A DNA stretch of 64,000 bases from Ferrovibrio terrae. Lineage in GTDB: Bacteria > Pseudomonadota > Alphaproteobacteria > Ferrovibrionales > Ferrovibrionaceae. This document shows positions 54,224 to 62,116 of this stretch, one piece after another. Position numbers and translations under genes: made by a program. The notes under the pieces are model-generated. The model saw nothing but the letters and a program-made list of their open reading frames with translations. It was not told the origin of the DNA and made no database searches. Within the stretch, counting starts at the first letter, position 1. Each line of letters opens with the position of its first letter. The DNA lies in contig NZ_CP041636.1 of the NCBI RefSeq assembly GCF_007197755.1, positions 2,950,001-3,014,000 on the forward strand, in the 5' to 3' direction.

Positions 54224-54996
54224 TTGCCGGCGAAGAAGATTTCGGTGACGAAATAATTGGCGACCAGGATCAGGATCGAGGCCGACACCACCGCATCGGT
54301 GGTCGCCTTGCCGACGCCCTGCGCGCCGCCCTTGGAATGGAAGCCGTGATAGCAGCCCATCAGCGCGATGATGAAGCCGAACACTCCCGCCTTCACCAGG
54401 CCCGAGACAACGTCCAGCGTCTGAAGGAAGTCGATGGTGGTCTTCAGATAGACACCGGCATTGAAGCCCAGCTTGTGTGTCGCGATCAGGTAGCCGCCCA
54501 TCACGCCGATGACATCGGCCACCAGCACCAGCACAGGCAGCGACAGCGTGGCGGCCAGCAGACGCGGCGCCACCAGATATTTGAATGGGTTGGTGGACAG
54601 CGTGGTCAACGCGTCGATCTGCTCGGTCACGCGCATGGTGCCGATTTCGGCGGCCATGGCAGAGGCAACGCGGCCGGCGACCATCAGACCGCCCAGCACC
54701 GGGCCGAGTTCACGCGTGATGCCCAGCACCACGATGCTGGCGACAGCGCTTTCGGCATTGAAGCGGCCGGCGCCGATGAAGATCTGCAGCGCCAGCACCA
54801 TGCCGGTGAACATGGCGGTGAGACCGACGACGGGCAGCGAGAAGTAGCCGATGGTCATCATCTGCTTGACCAGAAGGCGCAGGTAGAAGGGCGGGACGAA
54901 GATGTGCCGCACGCCATGGAAGGTGAAGACCGCGACACGGCCGATGGCGCCGAGGAAATCGAGGAAGACGCGGCCGATGATGGCAAGCGGGTTCAT
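54220..54996 (-). CDS. mlaE: Phospholipid-transport ABC permease MlaE
   Basis: A 258-residue integral membrane permease. Family motifs are MTIGYFSLPVVGLTAMFTGM, LQIFIGAGRFNAESAVASIV, LGPVLGGLMVAGRVASAMAA and GTMRVTEQIDALTTLSTNPF, with GCYHGFHSKGGAQGVGKATT near the end. The start overlaps the alr stop by four bases and the stop overlaps mlaF by four bases, so alr, mlaE and mlaF are translated as a unit. Confidence 0.93.
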   Translation of the reverse strand: MNPLAIIGRVFLDFLGAIGRVAVFTFHGVRHIFVPPFYLRLLVKQMMTIGYFSLPVVGLTAMFTGMVLALQIFIGAGRFNAESAVASIVVLGITRELGPVLGGLMVAGRVASAMAAEIGTMRVTEQIDALTTLSTNPFKYLVAPRLLAATLSLPVLVLVADVIGVMGGYLIATHKLGFNAGVYLKTTIDFLQTLDVVSGLVKAGVFGFIIALMGCYHGFHSKGGAQGVGKATTDAVVSASILILVANYFVTEIFFAGK

Positions 54997-56129
54997 GCGG
55001 CAGAACTTTTATAAACACGCCGGTAGCGTCGGCCGAGCTGCGTGAGGAGTTCGTAGCCGATGGTACCGGCGGCTGCGGCCTGGTCGTCGAGGTCGATGCC
55101 GCCGCCGAGCAGGCTGACGGGTGTGCCGGGCCGGCAGTCGCTCGCGTCGAGCGCAGAGACATCCAGCGTGATCAGATCCATAGAGACCCGTCCCGCGATC
55201 GGCACTCGCACATGGCCCTGACGACCTTTGATGATGGCGCTGCCCCGGCCGGACAGCGCACGAGAAAATCCATCGGCGTAACCGACCGCCACGGTGGCAA
55301 TTTGAGTCGGTTTTTCAACGATATAGCCGGCACCGTAGCCAACGGTCATGCCCCTGTCAACGGAACGGACCTGCAGGATTTTCCCTTGCAGGTGAACCAC
55401 TTCCGCCATCCGGCTGGCCGCGCGCCGGGGTCCTGCGGACGGGTCGAGCGGGTTGGCTCCGTAGAGTGCGATTCCCGGTCTCAGGATGTCGTGGTGGAAG
55501 TCCGCGCCTAAGAAAATCCCGGCCGAGTTGGCCAGGCTGCCCTTCAGGTTGGGAAAGCGCTGCCGCAGCGCCGCGAAGGCGTCGGCCTGCTGGCGGTTCA
55601 GCGGATGGTCCGGTTCGTCGGAACAGGCGAGGTGGCTCATCACGAAGGCCAGTTCGATGCCGTCCAGCCGGGTCGGGTCGGTGGCCACCGCATAGGCCTC
55701 GGTCTCCGACAGGCCAAGGCGGTTCATGCCGGTATCAACATGCAAGGCGGCGGGCAGGCGGCGGCCGAGCTGTTTCGCCAGCGCCGACCAGGCCGCGATC
55801 TGCCCCGGCGTGGACAGCACCGGGGTCAGGTTGGCGGCGGCCAGTTCGGCTTCGCCACCGGCGGTCGGGCCGTGCAGGATATGGATCGTAACGTCAGGGA
55901 GTGCCTGGCGGAGTGCCAGCGCCTCTTCGGAATGCGCCACGAAAAAGCGGCGGCATCCGGCCTTTTGCAGGGCTTTGCCGACCTCTGCAGCACCAGTGCC
56001 ATAGGCATCGGCTTTCACCACGGCGGCGCATTCAGCCTGCGGCGCCATGCCGCCCAGCCGCCGCCAGTTGGCGACCAGCGCATCGAGATCGATATGGAGA
56101 ATCGCCTGGTCGCCGGAGCTGAAAGTCAT
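54993..56129 (-). CDS. alr: Alanine racemase
   Basis: A 378-residue PLP enzyme making D-alanine for peptidoglycan. The PLP lysine is Lys39 in AAVVKADAYGTGA and the second catalytic site is in MTVGYGAGYIVEKPT, the Tyr acid-base region. Further signatures are HVDTGMNRLGL and ALYGANPLDP, and the C-terminal beta domain ends with TIGYELLTQLGRRYRRVY. Length is normal. It is the first gene of the mlaE-mlaF-radA run; no gene lies upstream on this strand, so its promoter should be at about 56130-56200. Confidence 0.95.
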   Translation of the reverse strand: MTFSSGDQAILHIDLDALVANWRRLGGMAPQAECAAVVKADAYGTGAAEVGKALQKAGCRRFFVAHSEEALALRQALPDVTIHILHGPTAGGEAELAAANLTPVLSTPGQIAAWSALAKQLGRRLPAALHVDTGMNRLGLSETEAYAVATDPTRLDGIELAFVMSHLACSDEPDHPLNRQQADAFAALRQRFPNLKGSLANSAGIFLGADFHHDILRPGIALYGANPLDPSAGPRRAASRMAEVVHLQGKILQVRSVDRGMTVGYGAGYIVEKPTQIATVAVGYADGFSRALSGRGSAIIKGRQGHVRVPIAGRVSMDLITLDVSALDASDCRPGTPVSLLGGGIDLDDQAAAAGTIGYELLTQLGRRYRRVYKSSAA

Positions 56130-56304
56130 GGCCGGTGTTTAGCCCAGCCGCCCCGAAAGAAACAGGCTTAAATCGAGCTCCACCCTTGCCGTTGCCAGTG
56201 ATGGAGGCGAAACTCCGCTCATAAGGGGGACTGGCCACGGAAGAGGGCGGTCATGGACGGTTCAGGTCTGCCGTCCCGTGTATGTCCGTGTCATCCGAGG
56301 AAGC

Positions 56305-57243
56305 ATGTCCGTTCCGCCCATTGCCGACAAAATACCGGCCGAAAAACCGCTTTTATCCCGGCTGTTCGCCAATCCCTATCTGCTGCTGGTGCTCACCGTG
56401 GCGATGTGGGGCGGCCATTCGGTGGTCAGCCGCATGGCCGTGGGCGAGATTTCGCCGGCCTCGCTCACGCTGATGCGCTGGCTGATCGTTGCCAGCATCA
56501 TGTTTGCCCTGGCGGGCCGTGGCGTGCGCGAACACTGGTCGGTGCTGAAGCCGCGTATTCCCTATCTCGCCATGATGGGCGCGCTGGGCTACACCAGCTA
56601 CAATATCCTGCTCTACTGGTCGGCTTATACGACGACGGCGATCAACATCAACATCATCAATGCGGCGATGCCGGCGATGATCCTGATCGGCGCGCTGGTC
56701 TTCTATCGCCAGCGGATCACGGCGCTGCAATGGGTTGGCATGACGGTCTCGATGGCCGGCGTGGTCTGGACCGCGGCCAAGGGCGACCTGCAGCACCTGC
56801 TGGAACTGACCATCAATCGCGGCGACATCCTGATCCTGATCGCGGTGATCTTCTATTCCGGTTATTCGCTGCTGCTGCGCCACCGCCCGCTGGTGCCCAG
56901 CCTGGTGTTCTTTGCGGCGCTGACGCCAGCCGCGCTGATCACGTCATTCCTGCCGCTGGCTTATGAGATTGCCGTCGGTGAATTCTTCTGGCCGACTGCG
57001 AAGGGCTGGGGGCTGCTGCTCTATGTGGCGATCTTTCCGTCGCTCTTGTCACAGATCTTTTACATGCGCGGCGTCGAACTGATCGGCGCCGGCCGGGCCG
57101 GGCTGTTCACCAACCTGATGCCGCTGTTCGGCGCCAGCTTCGCCATGCTGATCCTCGGTGAGCAGCTGGCGGTCTATCATGTGGTCGCGCTGGTGCTGGT
57201 GCTCGGCGGCATCCTGCTCGCCGAACTCAAACGTCCCGCTTAA
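56305..57243 (+). CDS. EamA-family (DMT) transporter
   Basis: A 312-residue inner-membrane protein with ten hydrophobic segments. The first EamA repeat includes LTVAMWGGHSVVSRMAVGEI and LTLMRWLIVASIMFALAG, plus YNILLYWSAYTTTAININII; the second includes IFYSGYSLLLRHRPLVPSLV and AGRAGLFTNLMPLFGASFAM. It is a likely metabolite exporter, substrate unknown. It differs from the EamA protein at 47372 in sequence. ATG 56305 has GAGGAAG before it, so the upstream in-frame codons are probably not used. Confidence 0.9.
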   Translation: MSVPPIADKIPAEKPLLSRLFANPYLLLVLTVAMWGGHSVVSRMAVGEISPASLTLMRWLIVASIMFALAGRGVREHWSVLKPRIPYLAMMGALGYTSYNILLYWSAYTTTAININIINAAMPAMILIGALVFYRQRITALQWVGMTVSMAGVVWTAAKGDLQHLLELTINRGDILILIAVIFYSGYSLLLRHRPLVPSLVFFAALTPAALITSFLPLAYEIAVGEFFWPTAKGWGLLLYVAIFPSLLSQIFYMRGVELIGAGRAGLFTNLMPLFGASFAMLILGEQLAVYHVVALVLVLGGILLAELKRPA

Positions 57244-57256
57244 GCCACACGCCCAT

Positions 57257-59485
57257 CTAGCTTACGCGGAAGAAGGCGACGAGGCGGGTCAGCTCCTTGG
57301 CCTGACCGGCCAGAGCCTGCGCCGAGGCTGAAGTCTCTTCGACAAGCGCGCCGTTGCGCTGGGTCATCTCGTCCATGCTGCCCACAGCCGTGTTGATCTG
57401 ATCCAGTCCAGTGGCTTGTTCGCGCGAGGCCGCCGCGATCTCGGCCACGATATCCGACACTTTCTTGATCGCCGTGACGATCTCAGTCAGCGACGAACCG
57501 GTCTGGTTCACCAGACTGGCGCCAGTCTTCACCTGTGCATTCGATTCCGTGATCAGCGACTTGATCTCGCGGCTGGCATCGGCCGAACGCTGCGCCAGCG
57601 CACGCACTTCCTGCGCCACCACCGCAAAGCCCTTGCCGGCCTCGCCGGCGCGCGCGGCTTCGACAGACGCATTCAGCGCCAGCAGGTTGGTCTGGAAAGC
57701 AATCTCGTCGATCAGGCCGACGATGTCGGAAATCTTTTTCGCACTTTCCTCGATCCGCGTCACCGCGCCGACCGCGTCGTTCACCACGCCGCCACCCTTT
57801 TCGGCGGTGTCGCGCGCAGCGACGGCCAGCTGGTTCGCCGCCTGCGCATTGTCCGCATTCTGCTTCACCGTGGTGGTGATTTCGTGCATCGAGGCGGCGG
57901 TTTCTTCAATGGAGGCCGCCTGAGATTCCGTGCGCTGGGCCAGATCCTGGCTGCCGGTGGAGATTTCCGAGCTAGCCTCGTTCACGGCCGCGGCCGCGTC
58001 GGCGATGCCCTTCACGGTGCCGGCCAGCTTCGCGCTGCTGGCATTCACATTGTCCTTCAGTTCGGCGAACACGCCCTGATACTGGCCATCGACACGGCGG
58101 GTCAGGTCGCCGCCGGCCATCGCGGCCAGCACGTGGCCGACCTCGTCGATGGCGGTGCTGACGCTGCTGACCAGGCTGTTGATGCCGTCGCCCAGCTTGC
58201 GCATCACACCCTCCAGACTTGCCGTCTCGATGCGCTTGCCCAGATCGCCGGCCACGGCGGCCTGTACCACCATGCCGACCGAGCGGTCGAGTTCGGCCTC
58301 TTGGGCAGCACGGTCGCGTTCGCGCTGTTCGCGTTCGGTCTCCACCTGCTGGCGCAGGCGCTCATTCTCCTGGCCGTTCTCCTTGAATACCTGCACGGCC
58401 TTGGCCATGCGGCCGATCTCGTCGCCGCGTTCAAGTCCGGGCACGGCGGCGGCATAATCGCCGGTGGAAATCACGCCCATGCTGTCGGTCAGGGCCAGCA
58501 CCGGACGACGGATCGAGCGGCCGATCAGCATGGCGGCCAGCAGCGCGGCGACCAGCGCAATCGGCGCGATCACGCCAATCGTGGTCAGCGTCACGCCCAG
58601 ATTGGTGTGCATCGCGGTTTCGTCCTGGTCAAGTTCGCGGCTGCGCGTCTCCGCCAGTGCATTGGCGCGCTCAATGCCGCCGACGGCGGCCTGGCTCATG
58701 CGCCCGGCCATGTCGGTGCTGATGCGGCCAATGGTGCTCATCACCTTGACCAGGCCTTCGGCATAGGCCGCGGTGGCTTCCTTCATCTCTTCGCCGGCCG
58801 ACATCTGGCCTTTGGTGATCAGGCGGTCCGCAAATGCGGCGCTGGCGGTGCTGAGATCGGCGGTCAACTGCTGCGTACGCTGGAGCAGTTCAGGGCGCGG
58901 CCGATAGAGATACTGGTAGGCAGCCCCGCCGATGGAATTCAGCAGGTCTGAAACGCGCGAGGCTTCGTAGGCGGTCTGATAGTCGTTGGTGGCGACGGCC
59001 TGCGATATCATCTGCGGCAGAATCTGGCGGATGATGGTGCTGGCCGGCACCACATCCTTCTGGAATACGCCGTTATACTCGGCCTTGGCGGCCACGGTTT
59101 CCTCGATCACCGCGCTGAACTGGCGCATCAGGCCGACGATTTCGCCCAGGATGCGGCGCTCGTTGGCATCGGCGTCCTTTTCGGCTTCGGCAATGGTCTG
59201 CGGAATCGACTGCAGCAACTTGCGCGCATTTTCCAGCGCTGGCTGGCTGTCGCGGTCGGTGTAGAGCAGCACATTGCGGCTCAGGTCGATGATGTCGCGC
59301 TCGGCCTGCAGTACGGCGCGGGTGGCATCGGAGGTCTCGTCAAAACTGTTGAACAGCACACGCGCATTGTTGCTGCCATAGAGACCGGCGCCGGCCACAA
59401 CCAGCAGCAGCACGATCACGATGCCGAAACCGAGATTGATGCGGCCGCCAATGGAGAGGGTTGCGGTCGAGTTCTGCGACGCCAT
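57257..59485 (-). CDS. Methyl-accepting chemotaxis protein
   Basis: A 742-residue chemoreceptor. One N-terminal membrane segment ([20 protein letters not shown]) precedes a helical periplasmic domain of about 280 residues, a second segment ([20 protein letters not shown]) leads to a HAMP domain ([16 protein letters not shown]) and the signalling hairpin tip [20 protein letters not shown]. No C-terminal pentapeptide is visible. The ribosome site is AGGAGG before ATG 59485. The ligand cannot be read. The signalling part is nearly identical to the receptor at 62117, so the two likely work in the same pathway. Confidence 0.94.
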   Translation of the reverse strand: MASQNSTATLSIGGRINLGFGIVIVLLLVVAGAGLYGSNNARVLFNSFDETSDATRAVLQAERDIIDLSRNVLLYTDRDSQPALENARKLLQSIPQTIAEAEKDADANERRILGEIVGLMRQFSAVIEETVAAKAEYNGVFQKDVVPASTIIRQILPQMISQAVATNDYQTAYEASRVSDLLNSIGGAAYQYLYRPRPELLQRTQQLTADLSTASAAFADRLITKGQMSAGEEMKEATAAYAEGLVKVMSTIGRISTDMAGRMSQAAVGGIERANALAETRSRELDQDETAMHTNLGVTLTTIGVIAPIALVAALLAAMLIGRSIRRPVLALTDSMGVISTGDYAAAVPGLERGDEIGRMAKAVQVFKENGQENERLRQQVETEREQRERDRAAQEAELDRSVGMVVQAAVAGDLGKRIETASLEGVMRKLGDGINSLVSSVSTAIDEVGHVLAAMAGGDLTRRVDGQYQGVFAELKDNVNASSAKLAGTVKGIADAAAAVNEASSEISTGSQDLAQRTESQAASIEETAASMHEITTTVKQNADNAQAANQLAVAARDTAEKGGGVVNDAVGAVTRIEESAKKISDIVGLIDEIAFQTNLLALNASVEAARAGEAGKGFAVVAQEVRALAQRSADASREIKSLITESNAQVKTGASLVNQTGSSLTEIVTAIKKVSDIVAEIAAASREQATGLDQINTAVGSMDEMTQRNGALVEETSASAQALAGQAKELTRLVAFFRVS

Positions 59486-59607
59486 GGTTTCCTCCTTTGA
59501 CGCATGGCTCATCGGCCGCGCCTTATTGTTCGTACCCAGACGAGGGTATGTTAGCCCGTTGGGGCGAGGCAGGAAACCGTCAGTTGGTGACGATAAGTCC
59601 GGAAGGT

Positions 59608-60414
59608 TCAGCCGAGCGCTACATCCAGATACAGCATCACCACGAAACCACCGAACAGTGCCGTGGTGGCACCGCGCTCGACACCATGGCGATGGGTTTC
59701 CGGGATCACCTCGGACGAGATGATGAACAGCATCGCACCGGCGGCAAAGGCGAGCGCCCAGGGCAGCAGGCCGCCCGAGATCGCCAGCGCACCGGCACCG
59801 ACGATGCCGCCGAGCGGCTCGAGAGCGCCGGTCAGCGCCGCGACCAGGAAGGCGGCCTTGCGGGTATAGCCTTCGCCGCGCAGCGCGACGGCCACTGCCA
59901 GACCTTCGGGCAGGTTCTGCAACCCGATGCCAAAGGTGACACCGAGGCCACTGCTGAGATCGCCGCTGGCGGCGCCAATGCCGACCGCGAGGCCCTCGGG
60001 GAAATTATGCAGCGCGATGGCGATGACAAAGAGCCAGACGCGAGCGAGCCGCGCGGCATTGGCGCCTTCGCGGCCCTTCATGCCGAAATGTTCGTGCGGC
60101 GCTATGGCGTGCGCCAGATGCATCGTCAGCGCGCCGACCAGCAGCGCGACGATCACGCCAAGCGCCGCGCCGCTCTGGCTTTGCATGATGGTCTCGGCCT
60201 GCTCCAGCGCGGGCAGCAGCAGTGAAAAGAAGGTGGCGGCCAGCATGATGCCGGCGGCAAAGGCCAGCATCAGGTTGCGCGTGCTGTCTTTCATGTTGCC
60301 GAGGAACAGCACCGGGGCCGCGCCCAGCGTGGTGGCGCCGAAGCCGGCAACCACGCTGGCGAGCACGCCCAGCATGAAGGGCGAAAACGGGGGGATGGCG
60401 GCGGCGATGTCCAT
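59608..60414 (-). CDS. ZIP-family metal transporter
   Basis: A 268-residue membrane protein with about eight hydrophobic segments. The ZIP motifs are [20 protein letters not shown] (metal-binding His and Glu in TM4) and [19 protein letters not shown] (TM5), and a His-rich loop [19 protein letters not shown] lies between TM3 and TM4. It probably imports zinc or another divalent metal. ATG 60414 has only a weak ribosome site. Nearby genes do not suggest regulation. Confidence 0.9.
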   Translation of the reverse strand: MDIAAAIPPFSPFMLGVLASVVAGFGATTLGAAPVLFLGNMKDSTRNLMLAFAAGIMLAATFFSLLLPALEQAETIMQSQSGAALGVIVALLVGALTMHLAHAIAPHEHFGMKGREGANAARLARVWLFVIAIALHNFPEGLAVGIGAASGDLSSGLGVTFGIGLQNLPEGLAVAVALRGEGYTRKAAFLVAALTGALEPLGGIVGAGALAISGGLLPWALAFAAGAMLFIISSEVIPETHRHGVERGATTALFGGFVVMLYLDVALG

Positions 60415-60468
60415 GCCAGTGATGTAGCATGGACGCCGCTGCCGTTGACAGGGCCCGATGAACAGGAG

Positions 60469-60906
60469 CTAGGCCGGCGCGCCCTTGCGCATGCTGATCG
60501 CCAGCCGGTTCCAGGCATTCATCGCCACGATGGCGATGGTCAGGTCGGTCAGCGTGCGCTCATCGAACCGGGTCCTGGCGGCCTCGTAAACGTCGTCGGC
60601 GACACGCTGATGTTCCAGCCGGGTGACGGCTTCGGCATAGGCCAGTGCCGCCTGTTCCTGCGCGTCGAACAGCGGCGACTCCCACCAGATGGCGACATGA
60701 TGCAGCTTGCGCTCACTGGCGCCGTGCTGCAGGGCGTCCTTGACATGCTGGTCGACGCAGTAGGCGCAGCCGTTGATCTGCGAGATGCGGATCCAGATGA
60801 TGTCGAGGAAGGGGCGGGGCAGGGCCTTGATCAGATAAGGCTGGACGGCAAACAGGCCCTTCACCCCGTCAGGGCTGAGGGCGCGGTAATCGAGACGCTG
60901 GGTCAT
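60469..60906 (-). CDS. Carboxymuconolactone decarboxylase/AhpD-like protein
   Basis: A 145-residue helical protein of the AhpD/CMD family. The redox motif is CAYCVDQH, the usual CxxC with a trailing histidine, preceded by IIWIRISQINGCAYC and followed by AALAYAEAVTRLE and TLTDLTIAIVAMNAWNRLAI. Members reduce peroxides or act as decarboxylases; a peroxidase-type role is most common with CxxC. ATG 60906 is chosen because AGGAG precedes it at seven bases; 60927 is also in frame. Confidence 0.9.
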   Translation of the reverse strand: MTQRLDYRALSPDGVKGLFAVQPYLIKALPRPFLDIIWIRISQINGCAYCVDQHVKDALQHGASERKLHHVAIWWESPLFDAQEQAALAYAEAVTRLEHQRVADDVYEAARTRFDERTLTDLTIAIVAMNAWNRLAISMRKGAPA

Positions 60907-60973
60907 GGCTTTTCTCCTGTCTGACATCTCTCAGACGGAGCAACCCGGCGACTTGTGACAGGTTCTACCCAAT

Positions 60974-61005
60974 AAAAAGCGGGGCCCCCGCGAAAGGAGG
61001 GCCCC
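60974..61005 (-). terminator. Rho-independent terminator after the Spy-like gene
   Basis: GGGGCCC at 60981-60987 and GGGCCCC at 60999-61005 form a stem on the minus strand, followed by TTTTT (the AAAAA at 60974-60978 on the plus strand). Confidence 0.7.
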
Positions 61006-61016
61006 GGTCCATAAAG

Positions 61017-61535
61017 TTAGTGGGACTTGTGCATCCGATGCTTGCCACCCGGATGACCGCCCAGATGATCCCCTCGGGCGAACAGCAGGTCGGCGGTCTT
61101 CTTCTGGTCGTCCGACAGCGACTGGTAGAGCGGACGGAAGGCGGCGAGATAGCGATCCTGCACGGTCGTCATTTCCTTCATCGCCGTGCTGCGGCGTTCC
61201 AGCTTCTCGAGCGCCGACTGGGAAGCCGGCGCCGTACCCTGCGCGCTGGCCTGCTGGCGCTGGGCATGACGCTCCTGCATGGCCTTGGCACCGGTGCGCA
61301 TCTCGTCTGCCAGCTTGTCGAACAGCGGCGTCTGCTGCGCGGTCAGTTTCAGTTCGGCCTTCAGGAAGGCGATGCGGCCTTCGATGAACTGGCCGGGCGC
61401 GGGCCGGACATGGTCGGCGCGCTGAACTTGCGTGGTGGGCGCGCCGGGCTGCGACACGGGCTGGGCGAGGGCGATGCCGCCGGCAAAACCGGTGGCGATC
61501 ACACTGGCGGCAATGAGCAGATTGCGAGCGGACAT
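61017..61535 (-). CDS. Spy/CpxP-family periplasmic protein
   Basis: A 172-residue secreted protein. The signal peptide is MSARNLLIAASVIATGFAGG with cleavage near LAQP. The LTxxQ repeats of the Spy/CpxP family are LKLTAQQTPLF and LSDDQKKTADLLF, which fold into a helical cradle. The C-terminus is His-, Gly- and Lys-rich (GGHPGGKHRMHKSH), possibly for metal binding. Spy proteins are chaperones or metal-stress proteins. No CpxRA or similar two-component genes are beside it here. Confidence 0.85.
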   Translation of the reverse strand: MSARNLLIAASVIATGFAGGIALAQPVSQPGAPTTQVQRADHVRPAPGQFIEGRIAFLKAELKLTAQQTPLFDKLADEMRTGAKAMQERHAQRQQASAQGTAPASQSALEKLERRSTAMKEMTTVQDRYLAAFRPLYQSLSDDQKKTADLLFARGDHLGGHPGGKHRMHKSH

Positions 61536-61667
61536 GAGGCGGCTCCTGTGTTGAAAAAGAAAGGGGACGGTGCGTTTTTGTCACCATCCCCAATCAACAC
61601 GGCACATGTCAGCAAATCCTGCGGCAGGATTTTTTTGGCGGTTAAGCAGTCCTGTTCAGCAGCCGGG

Positions 61668-62114
61668 TTACGCTGCCTGGGCTATCGCCGGCAGGCGGTT
61701 GCCGGTCAGCTTCTGCAGGGCCAGAACCGGCACCAGTTGTTCGCCCACCGTGGCGATGCCCTCGACCAGGCCGGACGACCAGGTCTCGCCCTGATCGGCG
61801 CGGCTGATATTGCCGGCAGCGATCTCGACGATATCCGACACGCTGTCGACCAGCAGGCCGAGCGGCTTGCCATCCAGCATGGCAACCACGATCACATCCT
61901 GCGGCTTCGGCTCCGCCGCCGGTTTGCCCAGGATCATGCGGGCATCGAAGACCGGCAGGACATGGCCGCGCAGGTTGAGCACGCCAAGGCAGGCCGCGTC
62001 GGTGTCGGGCAGCGGATTGACGGGCGACCAGCCGCGGATCTCCTGGATCTGCAGCAGTGGCAGGGCATAGGCCTGATCGCTGACGTTGACGAGCAAGACA
62101 TCATAGGTGCTCAT
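61668..62114 (-). CDS. cheW: CheW-family chemotaxis coupling protein
   Basis: A 148-residue adaptor that links receptors to CheA. The CheW fold is visible in YDVLLVNVSDQAYALPLLQI, CLGVLNLRGHVLPVFDARMI and GLLVDSVSDIVEIAAGNI. The ATG start at 62114 lies two bases after the stop of the chemoreceptor gene at 62117, so both are made together. It is a single-domain CheW with no extra module. Confidence 0.93.
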   Translation of the reverse strand: MSTYDVLLVNVSDQAYALPLLQIQEIRGWSPVNPLPDTDAACLGVLNLRGHVLPVFDARMILGKPAAEPKPQDVIVVAMLDGKPLGLLVDSVSDIVEIAAGNISRADQGETWSSGLVEGIATVGEQLVPVLALQKLTGNRLPAIAQAA

Positions 62115-62116
62115 GA

